NCBI GenBank assembly: GCA_948466105.1
Contig: CAOJZR010000026.1
Span: 1-7,535, forward strand
DNA: 7,535 nucleotides
Direction: 5' to 3'
Source of the DNA: an uncultured Bacillota bacterium
Lineage (GTDB): Bacteria; Bacillota_I; Bacilli_A; RF39; UBA660
Part shown: piece after piece, positions 1 through 5,362 of the stretch
How the letters are laid out: each line of letters begins with the position of its first letter
Numbering within the stretch: position 1 is the first letter of the stretch
The notes under the pieces: generated by a model
The model's database searches: none
The model's input: only the letters and a program-made list of their open reading frames with translations
What the model was told of the DNA's origin: nothing
Translations under genes and position numbers: made by a program

Positions 1-448
1 CTTTAAATTTAGTTCCCAATCCTCCAGGATCTTTATCAATACAATCTGCAGGATCATTAGCAAAACATAGCTCATTAGACATGCCTGTATTATCAACATA
101 AGCATATTTCGGACAATTATTTCCTCTTAAAGACAAATCAAGAGCTGTATCGTTCCAAAAAATTTTTTTAGTTGGAAGATTTTTATTTCCAACCTCATCA
201 TAAAATTTAATTTTATAATAAGGACTATTTGGATTATCATTATCATATCTAGCAAATACTTGAAAATCTCCAGTATTATTATAATACCTTATTTCAACAA
301 GCCTATTATCAGTATCACTAACTTTATTTCTATAGGTACAAAGGGTTGTATATGATAAATCATCAGCTTTAACATCTAAATTAATATTAAAAATAATTCC
401 TAAAAGAATAATGGTAAAAAAGATATATTTTTTATTTTTTATTTTCAT
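1..448 (-). CDS. Secreted/surface protein, N-terminal part (runs off left edge)
   Basis: The frame is open for 149 codons from an ATG at 448 to the window edge, so the 3' end is missing. A GGAGGAAA ribosome-binding site sits just before the start and overlaps the TAG stop of the 284-aa gene, so the two are co-transcribed. Residues 1 to 28 form a signal peptide: basic MKIKNKK, a hydrophobic core, and likely cleavage after VKA. The exported part has cysteines at 37, 112, 128 and 136. It repeats landmarks of the neighbouring 284-aa protein: a Cys-x-Tyr near the mature N-terminus, a middle W(N/S), and CPKY at 112 to 115. I infer that the two proteins share an N-terminal ectodomain and that this gene may also end in the two-helix module seen in its neighbours. 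The molecular function is unknown. Confidence 0.8.
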   Translation of the reverse strand, partial: MKIKNKKYIFFTIILLGIIFNINLDVKADDLSYTTLCTYRNKVSDTDNRLVEIRYYNNTGDFQVFARYDNDNPNSPYYKIKFYDEVGNKNLPTKKIFWNDTALDLSLRGNNCPKYAYVDNTGMSNELCFANDPADCIDKDPGGLGTKFK

Positions 449-457
449 ATTTTCCTC

Positions 458-1312
458 CTAGAAATTAGCATTACATTTATTATTCATAAAACAATTAATA
501 CAGCTATTTACTGTTTGAGTTTCTTTAGATGTTCCTATCATTCTAACAACCATCTGCATAATTAGAACAATTAAGAAAACAAGTGCAGCTGCTATTAATT
601 TTTTAACTAGAGAATCTCTACCTTTTTTTATTTCATCTTCCTTTTGTGAAGCACTTGCCTTTATTAAATCAATGCTTCCCTTAATAACTAACATAATAGG
701 AACAGCTATTTTAATTACATCAAAAGCAAGTTTTGTTATTTTAGGAAGTGTTTTTGGAATATTGTTAAGTTCTCCACAAGATACATAGCCAAGCATTTTA
801 TTACTTACTGTACAAGCATTATTAACCCAAACGCAAAATGTTCCAGCCTCACATAGTGATTTTGTTTTATATGAAGAACATATATTAGCTACATTGGCAT
901 CATGATTTTTTATAATAATATTAGAAGATGATTTAGATACATCTATATGATAAGTTGTTGTATTAGTAAGCACTTTTTTAGCGGTATCTACTTTTGTATC
1001 ATTATCAAACATATAATACTCAGATGCACTTGCAAGCAAATATTTAGGACAAGTTTTCCAATTACTTATATGAGTATAACCATAAAAACTAGTAAACTCC
1101 TTTTCTGACAATGTACCTTTAACATCATTTAGGCGACTCCAATTTATAAGTGGTTTTTGTGTTTTCTTTAATTCACCATTCTCATCAAATTCAATCTTTA
1201 TACGATCATTATTATACATGTATTCACAACTATAAGTTTGAGCAGAAACATTATAGTTACATATAAATATCCCAATTATTACTGTTATAACATACAAAAA
1301 TGCTTTTTTCAT
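458..1312 (-). CDS. VirB2/TrbC-like two-helix membrane protein with N-terminal ectodomain (284 aa)
   Basis: The start is the ATG at 1312, preceded by AGAGGA. A longer frame from a TTG at 1360 would begin inside the -10 box. A signal peptide spans residues 1 to 24 (cleavage after VSA). An ectodomain follows, with CPKY at 88 to 91 and a four-cysteine unit (C145, C154, C160, C167) containing the motif FCVW. Then come CG at 179-180, LPK, helix 1 (about 195-216), the charged loop QKEDEIKKG (223-231), helix 2 (about 238-258) and the tail CINCFMNNKC (271-280). Signal peptide plus two helices with a charged, probably cytoplasmic loop is the layout of VirB2/TrbC type IV secretion pilins. VirB2-type pilins are usually about 100 to 130 residues, so the 170-residue ectodomain is unusual. 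It could be a surface adhesin anchored by the module rather than a subunit of a filament. It has its own candidate promoter and leads into the edge gene. Confidence 0.85.
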   Translation of the reverse strand: MKKAFLYVITVIIGIFICNYNVSAQTYSCEYMYNNDRIKIEFDENGELKKTQKPLINWSRLNDVKGTLSEKEFTSFYGYTHISNWKTCPKYLLASASEYYMFDNDTKVDTAKKVLTNTTTYHIDVSKSSSNIIIKNHDANVANICSSYKTKSLCEAGTFCVWVNNACTVSNKMLGYVSCGELNNIPKTLPKITKLAFDVIKIAVPIMLVIKGSIDLIKASASQKEDEIKKGRDSLVKKLIAAALVFLIVLIMQMVVRMIGTSKETQTVNSCINCFMNNKCNANF

Positions 1313-1317
1313 ATTTT

Positions 1318-1323
1318 TCCTCT
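1318..1323 (-). promoter_or_regulatory. Ribosome-binding site fixing the 284-aa start
   Basis: The minus strand reads AGAGGAAAAAT immediately before the ATG at 1312. No such site precedes the TTG at 1360, which lies within the proposed -10. The signal peptide also begins cleanly at MKK from 1312. Confidence 0.75.
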
Positions 1324-1348
1324 TTCTTAATGACAATAATTCTACTAT

Positions 1349-1357
1349 ATTATAGCA
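1349..1357 (-). promoter_or_regulatory. Candidate extended -10 promoter for the 284-aa gene
   Basis: The minus strand carries TGC-TATAAT, a perfect -10 with the TG extension. Seventeen bases further upstream there is only a poor -35 (TTTATT), which is tolerated at extended -10 promoters. Transcription would start near 1342, giving a leader of about 30 nt. It directly follows the terminator of the 118-aa gene. Confidence 0.55.
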
Positions 1358-1358
1358 C

Positions 1359-1392
1359 AAAAAAAAACAATAATAAAGATTTTATTGTTTTT
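1359..1392 (-). terminator. Intrinsic terminator after the 118-aa gene
   Basis: Immediately after the TAA stop at 1393, the minus-strand RNA forms an 11-bp stem (AAAAACAATAA with UUAUUGUUUUU) and an 8-nt loop, running into a nine-U tract. The stem is almost all A-U, but the length and U-run fit an intrinsic terminator in AT-rich DNA. It separates the 195/353/118-aa unit from the 284-aa unit. Confidence 0.7.
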
Positions 1393-1749
1393 TTACTTAC
1401 TAACAAGAGTACAATTATTTCCGCTAGTACCATTAACAAAGCAATCTATACAACCACTTATATTTTGATCATTAGATACAACGCCAACAAGTAACTTAAC
1501 TACTACAACTACGAAAAATACAATAGCAGCAGCAATTAATCTTTTTACAAAAGTTTGTTGACCTTTTTTTATTTCGTCTTCCTTTTGGGCCATTACTGCT
1601 TTACCTAAATCCATCATTCCAAATATAATTAATATAATAGGTATAGCAATTTGAATTATTGTTACTACCATACTAACTGTATCTGGTAGCTTGCCATCAA
1701 AACTAAAACTATCAAAACTACCACAAGTATAAGTTGCCAATGTAAACAT
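1393..1749 (-). CDS. Minimal VirB2/TrbC-like two-helix pilin-like protein (118 aa)
   Basis: This is the shortest of three paralogues and essentially the bare module. CG sits at 9-10, LP at 21-22, helix 1 at about 25-45, the loop AQKEDEIKKG at 54-63 followed by KRL, helix 2 at about 71-92, and a tail with C100-x2-C103-F-V-N and C113. Unlike its two relatives it has no cleavable signal peptide. Its start (ATG 1749) is well supported by GGGAGGAA five bases upstream. Its size matches VirB2/TrbC pilins, which insert two helices in the membrane with both ends outside. Positive charge in the loop (EIKKG, VKRL) supports a cytoplasmic loop. It could be the core filament subunit, with the 195- and 284-aa proteins as decorated variants. 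That role is inference; no ATPase or channel gene is visible in this window. Confidence 0.85.
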   Translation of the reverse strand: MFTLATYTCGSFDSFSFDGKLPDTVSMVVTIIQIAIPIILIIFGMMDLGKAVMAQKEDEIKKGQQTFVKRLIAAAIVFFVVVVVKLLVGVVSNDQNISGCIDCFVNGTSGNNCTLVSK

Positions 1750-1771
1750 AAATATTCCTCCCTTGAATTAA

Positions 1772-1800
1772 ATTCTAATATATTTATTTTTTTTTGTCAA
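1772..1800 (-). promoter_or_regulatory. Sigma-A-type promoter for the 118-aa gene
   Basis: The minus strand has TTGACA (1800-1795), a 17-base spacer and TAGAAT (1777-1772). The -35 is perfect, the spacing ideal, and the -10 differs from consensus at one base. The predicted start near 1765 leaves a leader of about 16 nt containing the GGGAGGAA site. It lies in the gap after the 353-aa gene, so the 118-aa gene can be expressed alone or by readthrough. Confidence 0.75.
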
Positions 1801-1818
1801 TATTATTAACAAAAATTG

Positions 1819-2880
1819 TCACTTTAATAAGTATGGTTCTTCTTTAGTTCCTTTTCCTGATGAAATAAGCTCATCATTAGATAAATATCCAACTAAATAA
1901 AAATTACTAAATTTATTGGCCTCATTAAATACCAAACCATAAGACATTAAAAAACCAACTAAATACGTGTTATCGCCAGAAGCGTTAGAAGTCCACGAAG
2001 TTTGAATTGTCTCACTTAAGTAATTATAATTATAGCAAGAAGCACTAGAAATTGAAGTACAATTTTTATCACGACTAGCTAAAGAATACTCACTTGGAGT
2101 AATAAGACCTAAATATTGTCCATAATCTTTTTGACTACAATCAATACCTAAATTAATACTTAAATCCTTTTCATTTCTTTTACCAGTGCAAACACTATGT
2201 ACTAACAGGCGTTTTTTTATATTATCATTATATTTTTCATAAATGCTATTTAATTTGTCTTTAATTCGACTAACTGAATAATCATTAATACCTAATGTAT
2301 AATTCATCTCAACATTGTATCTATTATCCCATTGTGCCTTTTCTTTTTCAGCTTCATTTTTTATCATTCGAATACCCGTTTCGTCTATTCTTAAAATTCG
2401 CCACAATTCATCATTAAATTTAATATAGTTATCAACATTTTCTCCCCTATATATGTACATATTATCATACGTATATAATCCATCGCCAGCACTAACTGTT
2501 TCTTTAGTTAAAACTGATTTCAATGTCTTAGTCACATAATTAGTACAAAATAAAGTTGGAAAATACAAATAGTTTTCCCCATTTTTAACAACTTTGACTT
2601 CACCAGTACAACTATTATCTTTTGATATTTTAGATAAATCTTTTAAATAACCTTCTGCTACTAGTGTACTTGTTGAAACAACACTACTATCACCATCATT
2701 ACTAGGCAGTTCATGATTATTATAATAACTAATAGCTGCATTTTTAATTTTTGTTTCTAATACCTCATAACCTATTTTATTACCTACGAATAAAGAAACA
2801 ATAAAAACTAAGACAATAACTACCACCACTACACCAATAGCAGTTAATAAATATAAAAACAGTTTCTTTTTATCATCCAT
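1819..2880 (-). CDS. Membrane-anchored pseudopilin-like protein with C-terminal WRI-type extracellular domain (353 aa)
   Basis: The start ATG at 2880 has a GAGGGGG site, and the stop is TGA at 1819-1821. Residues 1-6 (MDDKKK) are cytoplasmic and about 8-33 form one helix with no signal-peptidase site, so the protein is an N-in anchor. Residues 38-118 resemble a pilin-type headpiece: an amphipathic stretch with YEVLETKIKNAAISYYNN, a TLVAEGYLKDL segment, and C91/C112 spaced like a disulfide loop. Residues from about 132 form a second domain with YIKFNDELWRILRI (152-165), GLITPSEYSLAS (258-269), paired cysteines (C231/C248, C274/C282) and a SGKGTKEEPYLL end. From memory this layout matches exported DUF6273-like domains of gut Firmicutes; the family name is tentative. 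There is no classical prepilin cleavage motif. It lies 11 bases after the 195-aa gene in the same operon. Confidence 0.85.
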   Translation of the reverse strand: MDDKKKLFLYLLTAIGVVVVVIVLVFIVSLFVGNKIGYEVLETKIKNAAISYYNNHELPSNDGDSSVVSTSTLVAEGYLKDLSKISKDNSCTGEVKVVKNGENYLYFPTLFCTNYVTKTLKSVLTKETVSAGDGLYTYDNMYIYRGENVDNYIKFNDELWRILRIDETGIRMIKNEAEKEKAQWDNRYNVEMNYTLGINDYSVSRIKDKLNSIYEKYNDNIKKRLLVHSVCTGKRNEKDLSINLGIDCSQKDYGQYLGLITPSEYSLASRDKNCTSISSASCYNYNYLSETIQTSWTSNASGDNTYLVGFLMSYGLVFNEANKFSNFYLVGYLSNDELISSGKGTKEEPYLLK

Positions 2881-2891
2881 AATATCCCCCT

Positions 2892-3479
2892 CTATTTACA
2901 TTTATTATTTAAAAAACAATTCATACAGCTCATAATATCAGCATTTTCCGTTCCAGAAGATACTAGACCAACAGCTAATTGAACAATAATAAATACAAAA
3001 AATACAATTGCACCTGTTAAAAGCCGTTTAATAAATATATGTTGACCTTTTTTTATCTCATCTTCCTTTTGGGCCATTACCGCTTTAAGTAAATCAAGCA
3101 TACCAAAAATAATAATAACAATTGGAACAACTACTTTTATTATATTATAGACAGTTGAAACTATCTTAGGTAATCGCGCTGGTATATTATCAATTGAACC
3201 ACATCTTAACATATCTCCTTCATTATAAGTGGCACCATCATTAGTACTAGAGTCATTTACACCATCTGTATTATCATCATTTTTAGAATATTTACTATAA
3301 TCAAATGCACACTTATTTAAACTATTCCATGTACAGTACTGTGCATCGTTACATTCTTCTTTAGTTGTCATCTCAGCACATTCATTAGTAAACTGATCTA
3401 TTTCTGCTTTATCATCAGCCTTTACATTCATTGTAAATGTCAAAAAGCATAACATTGTTAATAAAAAAATTTTTTTCAT
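2892..3479 (-). CDS. VirB2/TrbC-like two-helix protein with cysteine-rich ectodomain (195 aa)
   Basis: I chose the ATG at 3479, preceded by GGGTGG. A GTG at 3491 would add MGGK, has no ribosome-binding site and spoils the signal peptide. Residues 1-21 are a signal peptide cleaved after VKA. A four-cysteine unit follows (C34, C43, C49, C57, with YCTW), then a polar Asn/Asp/Ser linker (about 62-90). The shared module comprises CG 93-94, LPK, helix 1 (about 108-132), AQKEDEIKKG (136-145) with KRL, helix 2 (about 153-174) and the tail CMNCFLNNKC (185-194). It is closest to the 118-aa protein in the loop and to the 284-aa protein in the ectodomain and tail. It is the first gene of the left locus, with its own promoter. 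By architecture it is a pilin-like or surface-display protein; its substrate or partner is unknown. Confidence 0.85.
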   Translation of the reverse strand: MKKIFLLTMLCFLTFTMNVKADDKAEIDQFTNECAEMTTKEECNDAQYCTWNSLNKCAFDYSKYSKNDDNTDGVNDSSTNDGATYNEGDMLRCGSIDNIPARLPKIVSTVYNIIKVVVPIVIIIFGMLDLLKAVMAQKEDEIKKGQHIFIKRLLTGAIVFFVFIIVQLAVGLVSSGTENADIMSCMNCFLNNKCK

Positions 3480-3505
3480 TTTTCCACCCACTTTATAACA
3501 ATTCC

Positions 3506-3534
3506 ATTATACAATATAAATAAAAATTAAGCAA
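3506..3534 (-). promoter_or_regulatory. Sigma-A-type promoter of the 195/353/118-aa operon
   Basis: The minus strand has TTGCTT (3534-3529), a 17-base spacer and a perfect TATAAT (3511-3506). The predicted start near 3499 gives a leader of about 20 nt to the ATG at 3479. A/T tracts upstream could act as an UP element. Confidence 0.7.
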
Positions 3535-3550
3535 TTATAAAATGTAAACT

Positions 3551-3593
3551 TAACAAAAACAAAAAAACATAACTCAAATTTAAATTATGTTTT
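3551..3593 (-). terminator. Possible insulating terminator in the divergent gap
   Basis: AAAACATAA (3564-3572) and TTATGTTTT (3585-3593) are a perfect 9-bp inverted repeat with a 12-nt loop. On the minus strand it runs into a T-rich tract (TTTTTTTGTTTTTG); on the plus strand GCCCC and a nine-T run follow. No gene ends here, so it may insulate the minus-strand promoter from transcription antisense to the dehydrogenase gene. Apart from this hairpin, the two promoters and the palindrome, the 3480-3727 gap is AT-rich with no recognisable content. Confidence 0.4.
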
Positions 3594-3694
3594 GCCCCTT
3601 TTTTTTTATTTTTTATTAAAAATTTATAATTATATAATCTTTTTTAATATAAATCATTTTACAGCCTCTAAACAATTTATAAACAACAAAAGCC

Positions 3695-3716
3695 CATTAT
3701 ATCATATGCTATAATG
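3695..3716. promoter_or_regulatory. 22-bp near-palindrome, operator-like
   Basis: CATTATA-T-CATATG-C-TATAATG is symmetric at 10 of its 11 base pairs; only T3702/C3709 fails. The right half is the possible -10 TATAAT and ends at the first base of the GAGGTG site of the dehydrogenase gene. A dimeric repressor bound here would block initiation. Alternatively it is an RNA hairpin controlling translation. Confidence 0.45.
3707..3715 (+). promoter_or_regulatory. Possible extended -10 for the dehydrogenase gene
   Basis: TGC-TATAAT matches the extended -10 consensus, but there is no -35 at 17 bases. Transcription starting 6-7 bases downstream (about 3722) would leave out the GAGGTG ribosome-binding site. 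So either the mRNA is nearly leaderless or the true promoter is further upstream (TATAAT also occurs at 3625-3630 and 3633-3638, in very AT-rich DNA). Confidence 0.3.
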
Positions 3717-3721
3717 AGGTG
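3716..3721 (+). promoter_or_regulatory. Ribosome-binding site fixing the dehydrogenase start
   Basis: GAGGTG lies six bases before the ATG at 3728. The in-frame GTG at 3719 is part of this site and has no site of its own, so ATG 3728 is preferred. Confidence 0.75.
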
Positions 3722-3727
3722 AATAAC

Positions 3728-4648
3728 ATGAACTATGATTATCAATTTGGAAATAGCTACTATAACTATTACAATAACATAGGAATTCAAAGTAAAGAAT
3801 ACCAAATTTTAGCCCCCCAGCAATCACAAAATGAACAACCAGGAAAGGAATACCTTATGTTGCCTACTCCTATCTTTGACAACCCTAACTATATAGGAAG
3901 CAATAAATTAAAAGATAAAGTAGCCATTATTACTGGTGGTGACAGTGGATTAGGAAGGGCTTGTGCCATTGCTTTTGTTAAAGAAGGTGCTAAGGTAGTT
4001 ATTCCTTATTATAATGAACATATCGATGCCAATTACACCAAAGACTATATTGAAAAACTAGGCGGTGAATGTTTGCTTTTGGCAGGAGATATTACCGATA
4101 AATGTTTCTGTCAAAAAATAGTTAGCCGAACTATCGAAAAATTTGGCCATATTGATATATTAGTAAACAATGCAGGTGTCCAATATCAACAAGATAACTT
4201 AGAAAATATCAGCGATGAGCAGTTTGATCGCACCATGAAAGTAAATGTTTATGGTATGTTTTATCTAACCAAAATAGCTTTACCTTACTTAGAATCAGGA
4301 GCTTCCATTATCAATTTATCTTCTGTAACAACTTTCTATGGTGATCCTCAGTTAATTGATTATGTAACTACTAAAGGGGCAATTGTTGGCTTTACACGTG
4401 CCTTAGCTAGAAATTTAGCCCTTAAAAATATTCGTGTTAATGCTATTGCTCCAGGATTTTTTTGGACTCCTTTACAACCAGCATGTTGGGTAAAAGAAAA
4501 AATACCTTCACTAGGTAGCAATTCTGCTATGGCAAGGGGGGCAATGCCATATGAGTTAGCTCCAACCTTTGTTTTCCTAGCATCTGACGATTCTAGTTAT
4601 GTGACTGGGCAAGTTTTACACAATAATGGTGGTGAAGTAATGGGTTAA
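3728..4648 (+). CDS. Short-chain dehydrogenase/reductase, YhdF/YghA (GSP39) type (306 aa)
   Basis: A soluble NAD(P)-dependent oxidoreductase with a complete SDR core. The cofactor glycine motif is TGGDSGLG at 69-76, NNAG is at 147-150, the structural/catalytic Asn is N173, and the catalytic triad is S199, Y212, K216 (YVTTK). IRVNAIAPG (235-243) and SSYVTGQ near the end (289-295) complete it. The hallmark segments of the general-stress-protein-39 subgroup are present: QPGKEYLMLPTP (37-48), GSNKLKDKVAIITGG (57-71) and WTPLQP (246-251). Members are often annotated as stress-linked SDRs; the natural substrate is not known from sequence. The first 30 or so residues are an unusual Tyr/Asn-rich extension. 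By eye its DNA is less AT-rich than its neighbours and it is the only plus-strand gene, so it could be acquired. It converges with the 206-aa gene and has no evident link to the pilus genes. Confidence 0.93.
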   Translation: MNYDYQFGNSYYNYYNNIGIQSKEYQILAPQQSQNEQPGKEYLMLPTPIFDNPNYIGSNKLKDKVAIITGGDSGLGRACAIAFVKEGAKVVIPYYNEHIDANYTKDYIEKLGGECLLLAGDITDKCFCQKIVSRTIEKFGHIDILVNNAGVQYQQDNLENISDEQFDRTMKVNVYGMFYLTKIALPYLESGASIINLSSVTTFYGDPQLIDYVTTKGAIVGFTRALARNLALKNIRVNAIAPGFFWTPLQPACWVKEKIPSLGSNSAMARGAMPYELAPTFVFLASDDSSYVTGQVLHNNGGEVMG

Positions 4649-4649
4649 A

Positions 4650-4699
4650 TTATCCCAAAATAAAAGCTATTTTTTCAAATAACTTTTATTTTGGGATAA
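4650..4699. terminator. Convergent-gene hairpin, probable bidirectional terminator
   Basis: TTATCCCAAAATAAAAG (4650-4666) pairs perfectly with 4683-4699 over 17 bp. After one mismatch an inner 5-bp stem continues, leaving a TTTC loop. The left arm fills nearly all of the 18-base gap between the two convergent stops; the right arm encodes the last residues of the 206-aa protein. U-tracts after the stem are weak on both strands, so termination efficiency is uncertain; it may also protect 3' ends. Confidence 0.6.
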
Positions 4700-5287
4700 A
4701 ATTTTAGTAAAACTATTTCTATTAAATTCTATATATAATTTATTTAAAATATCTTCTACTATTTCTTGATAATCAACAATAGTATATTGACAGTTATCTA
4801 TATCATAAACTATATCAGCTTTAGCTAGCTCATCTTGACATTCAAGTGTATCTTTATAAACTGTTTTAATATTAAATGAATGTATATCCATTTTTTCTAT
4901 TTGCTTTGTAACTACAACTCTTACTTTAAACCCCAAATATTTTAAAGTAAGAGCCAATGTTTTTAAAGTTTCATTATAACCATTTAAAACAATTCGAGCA
5001 TTAGTTATATCTTCTTTTTTTACAAGTGATATAAATTCAATACCCTTTTCTTCACACAAATTCAACATTTTTTTATCAAATGATACAATCACTACATCTT
5101 CATCTATATTATTAAAAAAATTTTTATCTAACTTATCAAAATCAACCGATTTTTCCGTAAAAATAATCATTTTATATTCACTTACATATTGTGGATACAA
5201 ATTTTTATAATATGTTACTGTATAATTTTTTTTTAATAAGTATTCTATGTCAGTATTTCCAATTTCACCTATTATTAAAATATTCAT
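4667..5287 (-). CDS. Rossmann-like protein of unknown function (206 aa)
   Basis: The start is the ATG at 5287 with AGGTGA upstream; a longer TTG frame from 5371 overlaps the TadZ-like gene and its terminator. There is no signal peptide or membrane helix, so it is probably cytoplasmic. It looks like two alpha/beta halves. The first opens with MNILIIGEIGNTDIEYLL and strands such as YKMIIFT and EDVVIVSF. The second begins near residue 102 with ARIVLNGYNETLKTLALTLKYLGFKVRVVV, a strand-turn-helix-strand like a nucleotide-binding Rossmann entry but with GYNET instead of GxGxxG. The layout distantly recalls dipicolinate synthase subunit A (a degenerate N-half plus a GLGRTG half), without its glycines. 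That likeness is weak and no catalytic claim is made. It follows the Tad-like operon on the same strand but is cut off by a terminator. No convincing promoter is visible in the 64-base gap. Confidence 0.75.
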   Translation of the reverse strand: MNILIIGEIGNTDIEYLLKKNYTVTYYKNLYPQYVSEYKMIIFTEKSVDFDKLDKNFFNNIDEDVVIVSFDKKMLNLCEEKGIEFISLVKKEDITNARIVLNGYNETLKTLALTLKYLGFKVRVVVTKQIEKMDIHSFNIKTVYKDTLECQDELAKADIVYDIDNCQYTIVDYQEIVEDILNKLYIEFNRNSFTKILSQNKSYLKK

Positions 5288-5291
5288 GACA

Positions 5292-5297
5292 TCACCT
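5292..5297 (-). promoter_or_regulatory. Ribosome-binding site fixing the 206-aa start
   Basis: The minus strand reads AGGTGATGTC before the ATG at 5287. It argues against the TTG start at 5371, which would add 28 residues encoded across the upstream gene's terminator hairpin. Confidence 0.7.
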
Positions 5298-5332
5298 ATT
5301 AATATAATATGTTTAATAAATAAAATTTCCAC

Positions 5333-5362
5333 AAAAAAATGAATAATATCATTATTCACTTT
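5333..5362 (-). terminator. Intrinsic terminator of the Tad-like operon
   Basis: The minus-strand RNA has AAAGUGAAUAAU, a GAU triloop and AUUAUUCAUUUU: 12 pairs including one G-U, running into a seven-U tract. The TAA stop of the TadZ-like gene (5354-5352) lies inside the 5' arm, so a ribosome finishing the gene sits on the hairpin. Confidence 0.75.

Noticed and set aside
1313..1360. Longer start (TTG 1360) for the 284-aa gene
   Set aside because: It overlaps the TATAAT box, has no ribosome-binding site and would put 16 polar residues before a good signal peptide.
1300..1494. Plus-strand frame of 64 codons
   Set aside because: It lies opposite the 284-aa and 118-aa genes and across their terminator, is low-complexity Ile/Thr/Asn-rich and has no ribosome-binding site; a shadow frame.
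1751..1821. TGA read as tryptophan (Mycoplasma-type code)
   Set aside because: The 353-aa protein ends naturally at TGA after PYLLK, readthrough would translate the promoter of the next gene, and tryptophan codons in the window are TGG.
3594..3690. Several TATAAT-like boxes upstream of the dehydrogenase gene
   Set aside because: Such boxes are expected by chance in this composition and none has a -35 at proper spacing.
5288..5335. Promoter for the 206-aa gene (TTGTGG with TATTAT)
   Set aside because: The spacer would be 19 bases and both boxes are weak in very AT-rich DNA; not distinguishable from background.
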